From JADJPL01 sp964607915 (GTDB lineage: Bacteria; Bacteroidota; Bacteroidia; Chitinophagales; Saprospiraceae): a stretch of 27,759 nt of DNA. Below the pieces are notes generated by a model that had not been told where the DNA came from, ran no database searches, and saw only the letters and a program-made list of their open reading frames with translations. The translations under genes and the position numbers were made by a program. Positions within the stretch are counted from its first letter, which is position 1. Every line of letters begins with the position of its first letter. Shown piece by piece: positions 15,353 through 22,938 of the stretch. The stretch spans positions 1-27,759 of the forward strand of contig CAZSMU010000034.1 in NCBI GenBank assembly GCA_964607915.1. Direction: 5' to 3'.

Positions 15353-17377
15353 CTATTCAAAGCCCGCCGGCAGATCGTCCTGTGAGAACATGACGACGGC
15401 GGAGAATGCCGGGACGAGCAGGTTGTATGCCTTGAAGGTACCCAGTCCTTCGGGGTGGGCGGCGTCCACATTTACGGCGATGGTCCAGTTGACGGGAGGC
15501 AAAGCGACCCCCTGGTCGAACGGGCTACCGTTGAAGATGACCATGATATGCCGCCAGGAGTCGTTCAGGGCGGCGCCGTCGAGTTTGTACACGAGTACAT
15601 TCTCATCGGGATGATCTATAAAACGCAGGTGTTCGCGGATGGTTTGGGCGTTGGGGATTCGGAAGGCCGGGTGTGTTTTGCGCATTTCGATTACTGCTTT
15701 GACGAAGTCTGCGGTTTCGATATAGCGCGATTTCCATTCCCAGTCGATCAGGTTGATGCTGTCGGGCGACTCGAACGAGTTTTCGACTCCTTGTTTGGTG
15801 CGCATCATTTCGGAGCCTGCGTGCAGGAAGGGCACGCCCTGTGAGGTAAGCACCATAGTCAGGGCCAGGCGTTGCATACGGGCGCGCAAGCCCTCCCGGT
15901 ACTGGCCTGCGGAGAGCGCGAGGCGGTCCCACAGGTCGTGGTTGTCGTGGCAGGACACGTAGCAGATAGACTGTGCCGGCTCGCTTGCCCAGGGCGCTTT
16001 AGAATAGTTGACTTTGGCGTAGTCCACCTGCGGGTGTGCGACTGCCCCCACGATGCCGAACTTCACGCTTTCCTTCAGTCCTGGTTTACCGGAGATGAAG
16101 CCGGAGTCCGTAGGGGTGAAGACGTGGCCGCGCAGGCCGTCGCGGAATTCGTCGCCAAAGGCGGCGATGCGGTCGAGGCGCGCAGTATTTTGTTTGAGGG
16201 CGCGCAGCGAATCGGGCAGCGGGGAAGCGCCGGCGGTCCATCCCTCGCCGTAGAGGAAGAGGGTGGGATCCACTGCGTCGAGCGCTTTGCGGATTTCGCG
16301 CATGGTTTCCAGGTCGTGTATGCCCATGAGGTCGAAGCGGAACCCATCCACGTGGTATTCCTTTGCCCAGTACACTACCGATTCGACGATGAATTTGCGC
16401 GTCATGGGGCGTTCCGAGGCGATTTCATTGCCACAGGCCGACGCGTTGGAGAAGCCCCCCTCTGCGTTTTGGCGGTAGTAGTACCCCGGGGCGAGCTGGT
16501 TGAAGAGCGAGGTCTCGGTAAAGCCCGTGTGGTTATACACGACATCCATGACGACGCGCAGACCGGCGCGGTGCATGGCCTGTACCATTTCCTTGAACTC
16601 CCGGATGCGGGCGGCAGGATCGTAGGGGTTGCTCGAGTAGGAGCCTTCCGGCACGTTATAGTTTTGGGGGTCGTAGCCCCAGTTGTACGGCCTTTTTCCC
16701 TGAGGAAGGCGTTCGTCAATAGAGCGGAAGTCGAAGGCCGGCAAAAGATGTACATGGGTTACCCCCAGGTCCCGGATGTGTTCCAGGCCGGTCAGCATCC
16801 CTTTGGGGCTGACGGTATTCCGCTCGGCCAGGCCCCGATACTCGCCAGGGAAGCGGCTTCCGGCAGAGGGGTGCGCGGTGAGGTCGCGGATATGCGCTTC
16901 GTAGAGAACGATGTCGTTGTAGCGGGCCAGGGGGGGCCGTTGGTCGCTCCGCCAGTTGGCCGGGTCGGTTTGGGCGAGATCGAGCACGGCTGCCCGCATC
17001 CCGTTGACCCCTACCGCTTTGGCATAAGGGTCGGGCACCTCGAGCGACCATTTCTCCTCGTGGCGGGCCTGGAACGCATAGAAGCGGCCTGCCAGGTCGC
17101 CCCGCAGGCTCGTTTTCCAGACGCCGTAGCGGTCGCGCTGCATGCTGACGATACTCAGGGGTTCCCCGCCCTCTCCTTCTGTATAGAGCAGCAGGCGCAT
17201 GGAAGCCGCAGAGGGCGACCACACCCGAAAAACGGAACTGTCCGGGCTGTACGTGAGGCCCAGGTCTTTTCCCGGGTAGAGCGGGAACACACTGTAATCC
17301 GGATGGGATGCCCGCATGGTCTGTAAAACGATGAGGTGAAAGACGCCGAAGATGAAAAAGTAACCTGTTTTTTTCAT
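15353..17377 (-). CDS. pulA: secreted type I pullulanase (GH13)
   Basis: Alpha-1,6-debranching enzyme (674 aa) acting on pullulan, glycogen or starch branches. The signal-like N terminus MKKTGYFFIFGVFHLIVLQ suggests export. About 40-130 forms a CBM48-like beta domain. The catalytic GH13 barrel follows, with the type I pullulanase signature YNWGYDP at 231-237, MDVVYNHT (277-284), nucleophile Asp349 (DGFRFDLMG), acid/base Glu378 (LYGEGW) and Asp478 (SCHDNHD). The C-terminal beta domain ends near 670. No T9SS sorting domain is present. ATGs at 17395 and 17416 are also in frame; 17377 is preferred because it begins a normal signal peptide. Repeat fragment E lies in the leader, oriented with the gene. 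The lipoprotein gene follows after 29 bases. No other polysaccharide-utilisation genes (SusC/SusD) are in view. Confidence 0.93.
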   Translation of the reverse strand: MKKTGYFFIFGVFHLIVLQTMRASHPDYSVFPLYPGKDLGLTYSPDSSVFRVWSPSAASMRLLLYTEGEGGEPLSIVSMQRDRYGVWKTSLRGDLAGRFYAFQARHEEKWSLEVPDPYAKAVGVNGMRAAVLDLAQTDPANWRSDQRPPLARYNDIVLYEAHIRDLTAHPSAGSRFPGEYRGLAERNTVSPKGMLTGLEHIRDLGVTHVHLLPAFDFRSIDERLPQGKRPYNWGYDPQNYNVPEGSYSSNPYDPAARIREFKEMVQAMHRAGLRVVMDVVYNHTGFTETSLFNQLAPGYYYRQNAEGGFSNASACGNEIASERPMTRKFIVESVVYWAKEYHVDGFRFDLMGIHDLETMREIRKALDAVDPTLFLYGEGWTAGASPLPDSLRALKQNTARLDRIAAFGDEFRDGLRGHVFTPTDSGFISGKPGLKESVKFGIVGAVAHPQVDYAKVNYSKAPWASEPAQSICYVSCHDNHDLWDRLALSAGQYREGLRARMQRLALTMVLTSQGVPFLHAGSEMMRTKQGVENSFESPDSINLIDWEWKSRYIETADFVKAVIEMRKTHPAFRIPNAQTIREHLRFIDHPDENVLVYKLDGAALNDSWRHIMVIFNGSPFDQGVALPPVNWTIAVNVDAAHPEGLGTFKAYNLLVPAFSAVVMFSQDDLPAGFE

Positions 17378-17423
17378 GGCAAAGACACTTAGCATTACAC
17401 AGCTGAAAAAAGGCATGGCACGG

Positions 17424-17460
17424 GTGAAAAAGAGCCCTTCTGACCCTCGATGATCCCCCA
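17424..17460 (-). repeat. dispersed intergenic repeat, copy E (core only)
   Basis: On the minus strand the shared block GGGGGATCATCGAGG (17459-17445) is followed by a hairpin AGGGTC-AGAAG-GGCTCT (17447-17431, with G-U pairs) and a T-run. Both terminal arms are missing. It lies 47 or more bases upstream of the pullulanase start at 17377, on the same strand. Confidence 0.65.
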
Positions 17461-17467
17461 AAAGTGC

Positions 17468-17495
17468 AAAAAAAAAGAGCGCCGTAAGGGCGCTC
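17468..17495 (-). terminator. intrinsic terminator of the tRNA-Glu operon
   Basis: GAGCGCC (17477-17483) and GGCGCTC (17489-17495) form a perfect 7-bp stem with a 5-base loop. Nine A residues on the plus strand (17468-17476) give a U-run after the hairpin on the minus strand. It lies 5 bases beyond the second tRNA. Confidence 0.93.
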
Positions 17496-17500
17496 CTTTG

Positions 17501-17572
17501 CAGTCCGTACGGGAATCGAACCCGTGTTTTATCCGTGAAAGGGACACGTCCTAACCCCTAGACGAACGGACC
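17501..17572 (-). tRNA. tRNA-Glu (UUC), promoter-distal copy
   Basis: Folds as a complete 72-base cloverleaf: acceptor GGTCCGT / ACGGACT (G1-U72 wobble), D-arm GTCTAGGGGTTAGGAC, anticodon stem TGTCC / GGATA around loop CTTTCAC with anticodon TTC, and T-arm ACGGG-TTCGATT-CCCGT. The discriminator is G. CCA is not encoded (the next bases are CAA). It is identical to the copy at 17604-17675 and is followed by an intrinsic terminator. Confidence 0.97.
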
Positions 17573-17603
17573 GGGTAGAACTGAATATTAAGAGCGCAAG
17601 TGG

Positions 17604-17675
17604 CAGTCCGTACGGGAATCGAACCCGTGTTTTATCCGTGAAAGGGACACGTCCTAACCCCTAGACGAACGGACC
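17604..17675 (-). tRNA. tRNA-Glu (UUC), promoter-proximal copy
   Basis: All 72 bases match the other copy, with anticodon TTC. The two genes are separated by 31 bases and are probably processed from one transcript. Here the bases after the discriminator are CCA (17603-17601), unlike the other copy; this may be chance or the original 3' end. Confidence 0.97.
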
Positions 17676-17729
17676 GTATGCGCGAGTTGCTTTCGATAGC
17701 CAAGTAAAGGGCTTTTTCAAAAGCGATTG

Positions 17730-17760
17730 CAAATATACAGCTTTCTGCAAATTCAAACAA
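17730..17760 (-). promoter_or_regulatory. Bacteroidota-type promoter of the tRNA-Glu operon
   Basis: On the minus strand TTG (17760-17758), 20 bases, then TATATTTG (17737-17730), a full TAnnTTTG match. Transcription would begin about 17722, leaving a leader of nearly 50 bases before the first tRNA. Confidence 0.65.
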
Positions 17761-17985
17761 CCCCTTTGTAAAAAATATTCGCGCATAAAATTTATGCACA
17801 GCTTCCGACACCCGCTGCTACGGCATTCAAAGCCGTTTTTTAAAAAAATATTATTTTAAAAAAAATTATTTTTGTCAATTTAAATTTTTATTTAATCCAA
17901 AAAAATACCTTTTTACCAAAATAAACCCTAAAAAATCCTATTGCTATTCCGAATGCTAAAAAATTCTGAAAGCTCGCGGAAAGAT

Positions 17986-17993
17986 TATTTTTG
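17986..17993 (+). promoter_or_regulatory. candidate -7 box for gapA-pgk
   Basis: TATTTTTG matches TAnnTTTG exactly and lies at the edge of the AT-rich tract, about 190 bases before the gapA ATG. No clear TTTG partner lies 19-21 bases upstream. A second TATTTTTG at 17867-17874 is in almost pure AT sequence and is less convincing. Confidence 0.35.
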
Positions 17994-18186
17994 CGCAAAA
18001 AAACATAGTTGCATCTGTATTATTGTTACTTTTACACTAAGGTATTTTCAACAGTGCCTGGTTTGGTGTGAAACGGTTTTTGCCAGGAGAGTCCGGTCGA
18101 AATCGCCCTGTGTTTTGCCTTGGGCAGCCATCGGGGGATGCACAAAGCTGAGTGCTGCTTACTATAAAACCACATAAAACATTGCC

Positions 18187-19176
18187 ATGGCAAAAAGAAT
18201 CGCAATTAACGGTTTTGGCCGCATCGGCCGCTTGACGTTCCGCAACCTGCTGGGGATGGAAGGCGTTGAGGTAGTGGCTATCAACGACCTCACCGACAAC
18301 CCGACACTGGCTTATCTGCTCAAGTACGACTCGGTACACGGGCGTTTTCAGGGCGAAGTGAGTGCCGACGACCAGTACATCGTGGTAAACGGCCATAAAA
18401 TCCACGGTCTGGCAGAGAAAGACCCTGCCAAATTGCCCTGGAAAGAGATGGGCATTGACATCGTCATTGAATCCACGGGCCGTTTCGTGGACGTAGAGAA
18501 AGCAGGCCTGCACCTCGAAGGCGGCGCCAAAAAGGTGGTCATCTCCGCCCCGGCCAAAGGGGAAGGCATCCCGACCATCGTATTAGGGGTCAACGATGAG
18601 CTCATCACCCCGGACGCCAACATCTACTCCAACGCTTCCTGCACGACCAACTGCCTGGCCCCCATGGTCAAAGTCCTCGACGATGCCTTTGGCGTAGAGC
18701 AGGGCTTTATGACGACCATTCATGCGTACACGGCCGACCAGCGCCTGCAGGATGCTCCGCACAGCGACCTGCGCCGCGCCCGCGCCGCAGCAGTCTCCAT
18801 CGTCCCGACGAGCACCGGTGCCGCTAAAGCAGTAGGCCTGGTCCTGCCCCATCTCAAGGGCAAACTCAACGGCAACGCCATGCGCGTGCCCGTGCCCGAC
18901 GGCTCTGTCACTGACTTCACCGTGCAACTCAAGCATAACGCCAGCGCCGCCGAAGTAAATGCCGCATTCAAAGCCGCTTCCGAAGGCCGCCTCAAAGGCA
19001 TCCTCGAATATTGCCCCGACCCCATCGTCTCCGCCGACATCATCGGAAGCAAGTATTCCTGTATCTTCGACAGCGATCTGACCATGGTCATGGGCAATAT
19101 GGTCAAAGTGGTCGGCTGGTACGACAACGAGGCCGGCTACTCCGCCCGCCTGGCCGAACTGGCGCTCAAAATCTAA
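18187..19176 (+). CDS. gapA: glyceraldehyde-3-phosphate dehydrogenase
   Basis: Type I phosphorylating GAPDH (329 aa), interconverting glyceraldehyde-3-phosphate and 1,3-bisphosphoglycerate in glycolysis and gluconeogenesis. The NAD fold is shown by INGFGRIGR (7-15), with Asp34 (INDLTD) favouring NAD over NADP. The catalytic site is SNASCTTNC with Cys152, partnered by His179 in MTTIHAYT. The phosphate-site stretch PTSTGAAKAV and the C-terminal WYDNEAGYSARL are intact. The ATG at 18187 gives the standard MAKRIAINGFGR beginning. pgk follows after 10 bases, so the two consecutive glycolytic steps form an operon. The upstream leader is long and AT-rich, consistent with strong expression. Confidence 0.98.
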   Translation: MAKRIAINGFGRIGRLTFRNLLGMEGVEVVAINDLTDNPTLAYLLKYDSVHGRFQGEVSADDQYIVVNGHKIHGLAEKDPAKLPWKEMGIDIVIESTGRFVDVEKAGLHLEGGAKKVVISAPAKGEGIPTIVLGVNDELITPDANIYSNASCTTNCLAPMVKVLDDAFGVEQGFMTTIHAYTADQRLQDAPHSDLRRARAAAVSIVPTSTGAAKAVGLVLPHLKGKLNGNAMRVPVPDGSVTDFTVQLKHNASAAEVNAAFKAASEGRLKGILEYCPDPIVSADIIGSKYSCIFDSDLTMVMGNMVKVVGWYDNEAGYSARLAELALKI

Positions 19177-19186
19177 GGCAAACGCC

Positions 19187-20395
19187 ATGAAACACATCTC
19201 TTTTCAGGATAAAAAAGCCCTGGTACGAGTGGACTTCAACGTCCCGCTCGACAAGTCGTACCAGATTACCGACGATACGCGGATGCGCGCCGCGCTCCCC
19301 ACCCTCCGCTTCATCCTCGACCAGGGAGGAGCAGCCATCCTGATGTCCCACCTCGGGCGACCGGAAGATAAGCGCAATCCCGATGGCTCCATCAACGTGG
19401 AGCGCTTCACGTTGCGCCATCTGGTGCCGCACCTGTCTGAACTCCTGGGCCGCCCCGTGCAGTTTTGCCCCGAGCTGGTAGGTGCAGAAGCAACGCGTAT
19501 GTGCGCCGCCCTGCAACCCGGCGATGTGCTGCTGTTGGAAAACACCCGCTTCCTCGCCGGCGAGTCCAAAGGCGATGAAGCCCTGGCCGCCCAGTTAGCC
19601 GCCCTCGGCGATGTCTATGTCAACGACGCCTTTGGCTCCGCACACCGCGCCCACGCCTCGACTACTACGGTTGCCCACTTCTTCGGCCCGGAAGCCAAGG
19701 GCTTTGGCTTCCTCATGCAGGATGAACTCGACAATGCCAACCGCGTGCTCAACAACCCGGTGCGCCCGCTCACGGCCATTGTAGGCGGCGCGAAAGTATC
19801 CGACAAAATCCTGTTGCTCGAACGCATGCTCGATTTCGTGGACAACCTGCTCATCGGTGGAGGTATGGCATACACTTTCGTAAAGGCGCAGGGCGGGCAA
19901 ATCGGCAAGTCGCTGGTCGAAGAGGACAAACTCCCACTCGCCCTCAGGCTGCTCGAAAAAGCAAAGGCCAAGGGGGTACAGCTCTTGCTCCCCTCCGACT
20001 CGGTCATCGCCGACCAATTCGCCAACGAAGCCAACATACAAAACGCACCCAGCGCGCACATCCCGGAAGGGTGGATGGGACTCGACATAGGCCCCGACGC
20101 ACGCGCCGATTTCAAAGCGGCCATCTTACCATCGAAAACGCTGCTCTGGAACGGCCCGATGGGCGTCTTCGAAATGCCGTCCTTCGCCCAGGGAACCCGC
20201 TACATCGCAGAAGCAGTAGCAGAAGCTACCACCGCCGGTGCCTTCTCCCTGGTGGGCGGAGGCGACTCGGTTGCCGCCGTCAACCAGATGGGGCTCGACG
20301 ACTCGGTGAGCTACGTCTCCACCGGCGGCGGCGCCATGCTGGAACTGCTCGAAGGCAAAGTGCTGCCCGGCGTAAAAGCTATTCAGGGAGAATAA
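19187..20395 (+). CDS. pgk: phosphoglycerate kinase
   Basis: Transfers phosphate from 1,3-bisphosphoglycerate to ADP (402 aa). The N-terminal substrate domain carries LVRVDFNVPLD (12-22), SHLGRPEDKR, LLLENTRF and NDAFGSAHRAHAS. The nucleotide domain carries IVGGAKVSDKI, LIGGGMAYTF, WNGPMGVFE and GGGDSVAAV, ending in VSTGGGAMLELLEGK. Length and motifs are normal and complete. It acts directly after GAPDH, whose gene lies 10 bases upstream. It ends just before a long inverted repeat that serves as a terminator towards the convergent reductase gene. Confidence 0.98.
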   Translation: MKHISFQDKKALVRVDFNVPLDKSYQITDDTRMRAALPTLRFILDQGGAAILMSHLGRPEDKRNPDGSINVERFTLRHLVPHLSELLGRPVQFCPELVGAEATRMCAALQPGDVLLLENTRFLAGESKGDEALAAQLAALGDVYVNDAFGSAHRAHASTTTVAHFFGPEAKGFGFLMQDELDNANRVLNNPVRPLTAIVGGAKVSDKILLLERMLDFVDNLLIGGGMAYTFVKAQGGQIGKSLVEEDKLPLALRLLEKAKAKGVQLLLPSDSVIADQFANEANIQNAPSAHIPEGWMGLDIGPDARADFKAAILPSKTLLWNGPMGVFEMPSFAQGTRYIAEAVAEATTAGAFSLVGGGDSVAAVNQMGLDDSVSYVSTGGGAMLELLEGKVLPGVKAIQGE

Positions 20396-20400
20396 TCCCT

Positions 20401-20454
20401 ATTTTTACAAATGAGATCGGGGGTCAATTGAGCCCCGACCTCATTTATAAAAAT
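20401..20454. terminator. bidirectional terminator between pgk and the reductase gene
   Basis: A long inverted repeat: AAATGAG-A-TCGGGG (20409-20422) pairs with CCCCGA-C-CTCATTT (20433-20446), with one mismatch and a 10-base loop. The stem continues into flanking ATTTTTA / TAAAAAT, which provides T-rich tracts on both strands. It begins 5 bases after the pgk stop and fits a shared terminator for convergent genes. Confidence 0.85.
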
Positions 20455-20482
20455 AGACCTACTGCGAGGGGAGCCAGGCTCT
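20454..20482 (+). repeat. dispersed intergenic repeat, copy F (left part only)
   Basis: TAGACCTACTGCGAGGGG matches the left end of the family with two to three changes. It is followed by a different small hairpin, GAGCC-A-GGCTC (20472-20482). The conserved core and right end are not recognisable before the reductase gene ends at 20518. Confidence 0.5.
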
Positions 20483-20517
20483 TCACCCAACTCTGCAGCA
20501 AAGCGGACGGAAGCGTT

Positions 20518-21534
20518 TCAGGAAAACCCTTCCACGCCGTTCACCGTAGTGTATTTGAAGCTGATTTTGCGGTCGGGATATACGATTTTGAAAGCAGACT
20601 GGCACATGAGCGTAGCCTCGTGAAAGCCGCAGAGGATGAGTTTCAGCTTGCCTGGATAGGTGTTGATATCCCCTATGGCAAAGATGCCGGGTATGTTTGT
20701 ACTGTAGTCGAAGGTATTCACCTCGATAGCGTTCTTTTCTATCTGAAGGCCCCAGTCGGCGATGGGGCCGAGTTTGGGCGACAAGCCGAAAAGGGGGATG
20801 AAGTGGTCGGTAGGCTGCGCCATACGGCCTGTATCCTTCTGTTCAATGAGCACCGTATCCAGATGGCCATTGCCGCGCAGTCCAACTGCTTCGGCGTCGG
20901 TAATGAGATTGACCCGCCCCGCCCCGCTCAGTTCGTGAATTTTCTCTACCGAATCGGGTGCTCCCCGGAATTCTTTGCGCCGGTGGATGAGCGTTACCTC
21001 CCTGGCTATCCCGGCGAGGTATATGGTCCAGTCGAGCGCCGAATCGCCTCCTCCCGCAATCACCACGCGTTTTTCCCGGTACATTTCCGGGTCGCGGATG
21101 ACGTATTCCACGCCTTTTTCCTCGAACTGCTCCAGATTTTCGAGCGGGGGTTTGCGTGGCTCAAAAGAGCCGAGCCCGCCGGCTATGGCCATTACAGGAG
21201 CTTGCACGACGCTGCCCTTACTGGTCGTCAGCCGGAAATGCCCGTTTTCGAGGCGCTCCAGGGATTCCGCGCGCTCCCCCAGGGTGAAGCCTGGCTTGAA
21301 GGGCGCAATTTGCTCCATCAGGCGCTCTACCAACTCTCCCGCGAGTATGCTGGGATAACCGGGGATATCGTAGATGGGCTTTTTAGGGTAAATCTCCGTG
21401 AGTTGGCCTCCGGGCTGCCCCAGGGAATCCACTAAATGGCAGCGCATTTTAAGCAGACCCGCCTCAAATACGGCGAACAAGCCAACAGGCCCTGCGCCTA
21501 TGATCAATAGATCGGTTTCAATAACTGCTTGCAC
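20518..21534 (-). CDS. thioredoxin-reductase-like ferredoxin--NADP+ reductase
   Basis: Flavoprotein (338 aa) of the TrxR-like FNR group, moving electrons between NADPH and ferredoxin. The FAD-binding motif is IIGAGPVGLF (11-20), the NADPH-binding motif GGGDSALDW (161-169) with HRRKEF (184-189), and the second FAD motif FAIGDINTYPGK (285-296). The CxxC redox pair of true thioredoxin reductases is absent, and the C terminus extends past the FAD domain to KYTTVNGVEGF, both typical of the FNR branch. The start is GTG at 21534; an in-frame stop lies five codons upstream, so no longer form exists. It converges with pgk over a shared terminator. The sterol-desaturase-like gene lies upstream on the same strand, 61 bases away. 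Confidence 0.93.
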   Translation of the reverse strand: MQAVIETDLLIIGAGPVGLFAVFEAGLLKMRCHLVDSLGQPGGQLTEIYPKKPIYDIPGYPSILAGELVERLMEQIAPFKPGFTLGERAESLERLENGHFRLTTSKGSVVQAPVMAIAGGLGSFEPRKPPLENLEQFEEKGVEYVIRDPEMYREKRVVIAGGGDSALDWTIYLAGIAREVTLIHRRKEFRGAPDSVEKIHELSGAGRVNLITDAEAVGLRGNGHLDTVLIEQKDTGRMAQPTDHFIPLFGLSPKLGPIADWGLQIEKNAIEVNTFDYSTNIPGIFAIGDINTYPGKLKLILCGFHEATLMCQSAFKIVYPDRKISFKYTTVNGVEGFS

Positions 21535-21595
21535 AGAATCGCGATTTTATGCGTGAAACCCCGAGAATGGAACAGTAGTTCAAAAAAGAGCGAAA

Positions 21596-22834
21596 TTAAT
21601 TTTGAAAAGCCGCCTTCAAGCTATGGCGGGCAAAATAAAATGCGGGTATACTGAGTACCCCGAAAACCACTGCCGCCGGCAATGCCCAGGAGGGCAGGCC
21701 AACCCCTGTGTCTTCGAGCAGATAAATCCCCAGGGGCAGGGAAAGTAGCCGCACTCCTTCCAGAAGCGGTAGCCAGGCGCTCCGCTTTTCCAGCAACCAG
21801 CCAAACATCACCGAAGTAGCGACAATCCAGAACGCAAAGCCTATTTTAGGCCAGTCGGAAAAATCGCGGCTGTTGAAAAAATAAAACGCATTGACCAGCA
21901 GCGAAGCGATGAATTGTACCAAAATATACCCCTGCATGGGCAGAGTGGCCGGGCGGGTGTCGTATTTGTGATACCCCTCCCCTACCTCTGCCGGGGCCTG
22001 AAAGCCGCCGAGGTAGTCGGGCAGCCAGCCGGGAGGGCGGAACAGGATGCGCAAGCCGTCGCGCAGACTTCGGGCCTTTTTGACATAGTGCACCAAATCC
22101 AGGTAATGCGCCACATTGGCGTACACGGGGTTCCAGCTCTGCAGCGGCTTGGTCACCCCGTAGTGGGGGGTCTGTACTTCCTCTTTGAACGAGCCAAACA
22201 TCCGGTCGAAGACGATGAACACCCCGCCGTAGTTTTTGTCGAGGTATTCCGGGTCGCGGGCGTGGTGTACGCGGTGATGGGAAGGCGTATTGAATACCCA
22301 TTCAAACCAGCGCGGCAGCCGGCGGATATGCTCGGTGTGTATCCAGAACTGGTACAACAGGTTCAGACCGCCCACCAGGGCAAAGTGCATGGGGTCAAAC
22401 CCCAGAAAAGCCAGGGGCAGGAAGAAAGGAAAACCCCACAACACCGAGGTAGAACTCTGGCGCAAAGCCACCGACAGGTTGTACTCCTCGCTCTGGTGGT
22501 GTACCGAGTGCCCACCCCAAAATAAACTCACCCGGTGTGCGACGCGGTGCTCCCAGTAGTAGCAAAAATCCCACAAGATGAATACCGCGACAAAACTGAG
22601 CCCGTTCGCCGGGATATGCCAGGGTGCCCATTTCTCATACACCAGCACATAGACGCCAATGCGGAGCAATTGCAGGAACGTGCCGGTCAACTGTTGCAAC
22701 ACCCCGGCGCTGATGTTGGTCACCGCATCGTTCAAGCGATACGTGTGTTTTTTGGTCAATGCCTCGGCTACCAATTCCACGGCCATCAGCGTAAAATACA
22801 TGGGAATGGCCAATACTACAGGACTAAGGTTCAT
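21596..22834 (-). CDS. sterol desaturase / fatty acid hydroxylase family membrane protein (AGMO-like)
   Basis: Integral membrane di-iron oxygenase-like protein (412 aa). The histidine clusters are complete: EHRVAHR (His96, His100), GGHSVHHQ (His109, 112, 113), IHTEH (His166, 169) and SHHRVHH (His186, 187, 190, 191). Hydrophobic segments occur at about 5-25, 45-65, 78-94, 130-165 and several more in the last 110 residues. The extended C-terminal membrane domain makes it resemble alkylglycerol monooxygenase-type members more than short sterol desaturases. It probably hydroxylates or cleaves a membrane lipid; the substrate is unknown. The ATG at 22834 is chosen because it leads straight into the first membrane helix and a -7 box lies just upstream of the longer frame's ATG. 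It is divergent from the NAGPA-like operon. Confidence 0.9.
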   Translation of the reverse strand: MNLSPVVLAIPMYFTLMAVELVAEALTKKHTYRLNDAVTNISAGVLQQLTGTFLQLLRIGVYVLVYEKWAPWHIPANGLSFVAVFILWDFCYYWEHRVAHRVSLFWGGHSVHHQSEEYNLSVALRQSSTSVLWGFPFFLPLAFLGFDPMHFALVGGLNLLYQFWIHTEHIRRLPRWFEWVFNTPSHHRVHHARDPEYLDKNYGGVFIVFDRMFGSFKEEVQTPHYGVTKPLQSWNPVYANVAHYLDLVHYVKKARSLRDGLRILFRPPGWLPDYLGGFQAPAEVGEGYHKYDTRPATLPMQGYILVQFIASLLVNAFYFFNSRDFSDWPKIGFAFWIVATSVMFGWLLEKRSAWLPLLEGVRLLSLPLGIYLLEDTGVGLPSWALPAAVVFGVLSIPAFYFARHSLKAAFQN

Positions 22835-22887
22835 ATCCGGTTCGTTTCGTGCCTCGGGTCCACCGCGCCACAAATCTGTCAAAAACC

Positions 22888-22895
22888 CAAAAATA
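22888..22895 (-). promoter_or_regulatory. candidate -7 box for the AGMO-like gene
   Basis: On the minus strand this reads TATTTTTG, matching TAnnTTTG, 53 bases upstream of the ATG at 22834. The upstream TTTG element is not evident. Confidence 0.4.
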
Positions 22896-22919
22896 CGAAA
22901 AAAACTATCCGCTACTCCC

Positions 22920-22927
22920 TATCTTTG
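22920..22927 (+). promoter_or_regulatory. candidate -7 box for the NAGPA-xse-folK operon
   Basis: TATCTTTG matches TAnnTTTG exactly, 112 bases before the ATG at 23040. If used, repeat copy G lies entirely in the 5' untranslated leader. No clear TTTG element lies about 20 bases upstream. Confidence 0.4.
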
Positions 22928-22938
22928 AGGGGTAAAAC

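Larger units (their letters stand above)
17676..18186. other. 511-base gene-free region between tRNA-Glu and gapA
   Basis: The left part holds the tRNA promoter. Bases about 17760-18030 are strikingly AT-rich, with runs of A and T, in a window that is otherwise GC-rich. The last about 150 bases before gapA return to mixed composition and would be a long mRNA leader if transcription starts near 18000. A 78-codon open frame at 17941-18177 has an atypical composition and no recognisable domain; I do not call it a gene. I see no riboswitch that I can name. Confidence 0.7.

Noticed and set aside
15872..17326. 484-codon open frame on plus, opposite the pullulanase gene
   Set aside because: Antisense shadow; the minus-strand frame has all GH13 catalytic motifs.
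17941..18177. 78-codon open frame before gapA
   Set aside because: Cys-rich, untypical composition, no family match, and it begins in AT-rich promoter DNA; more likely leader sequence.
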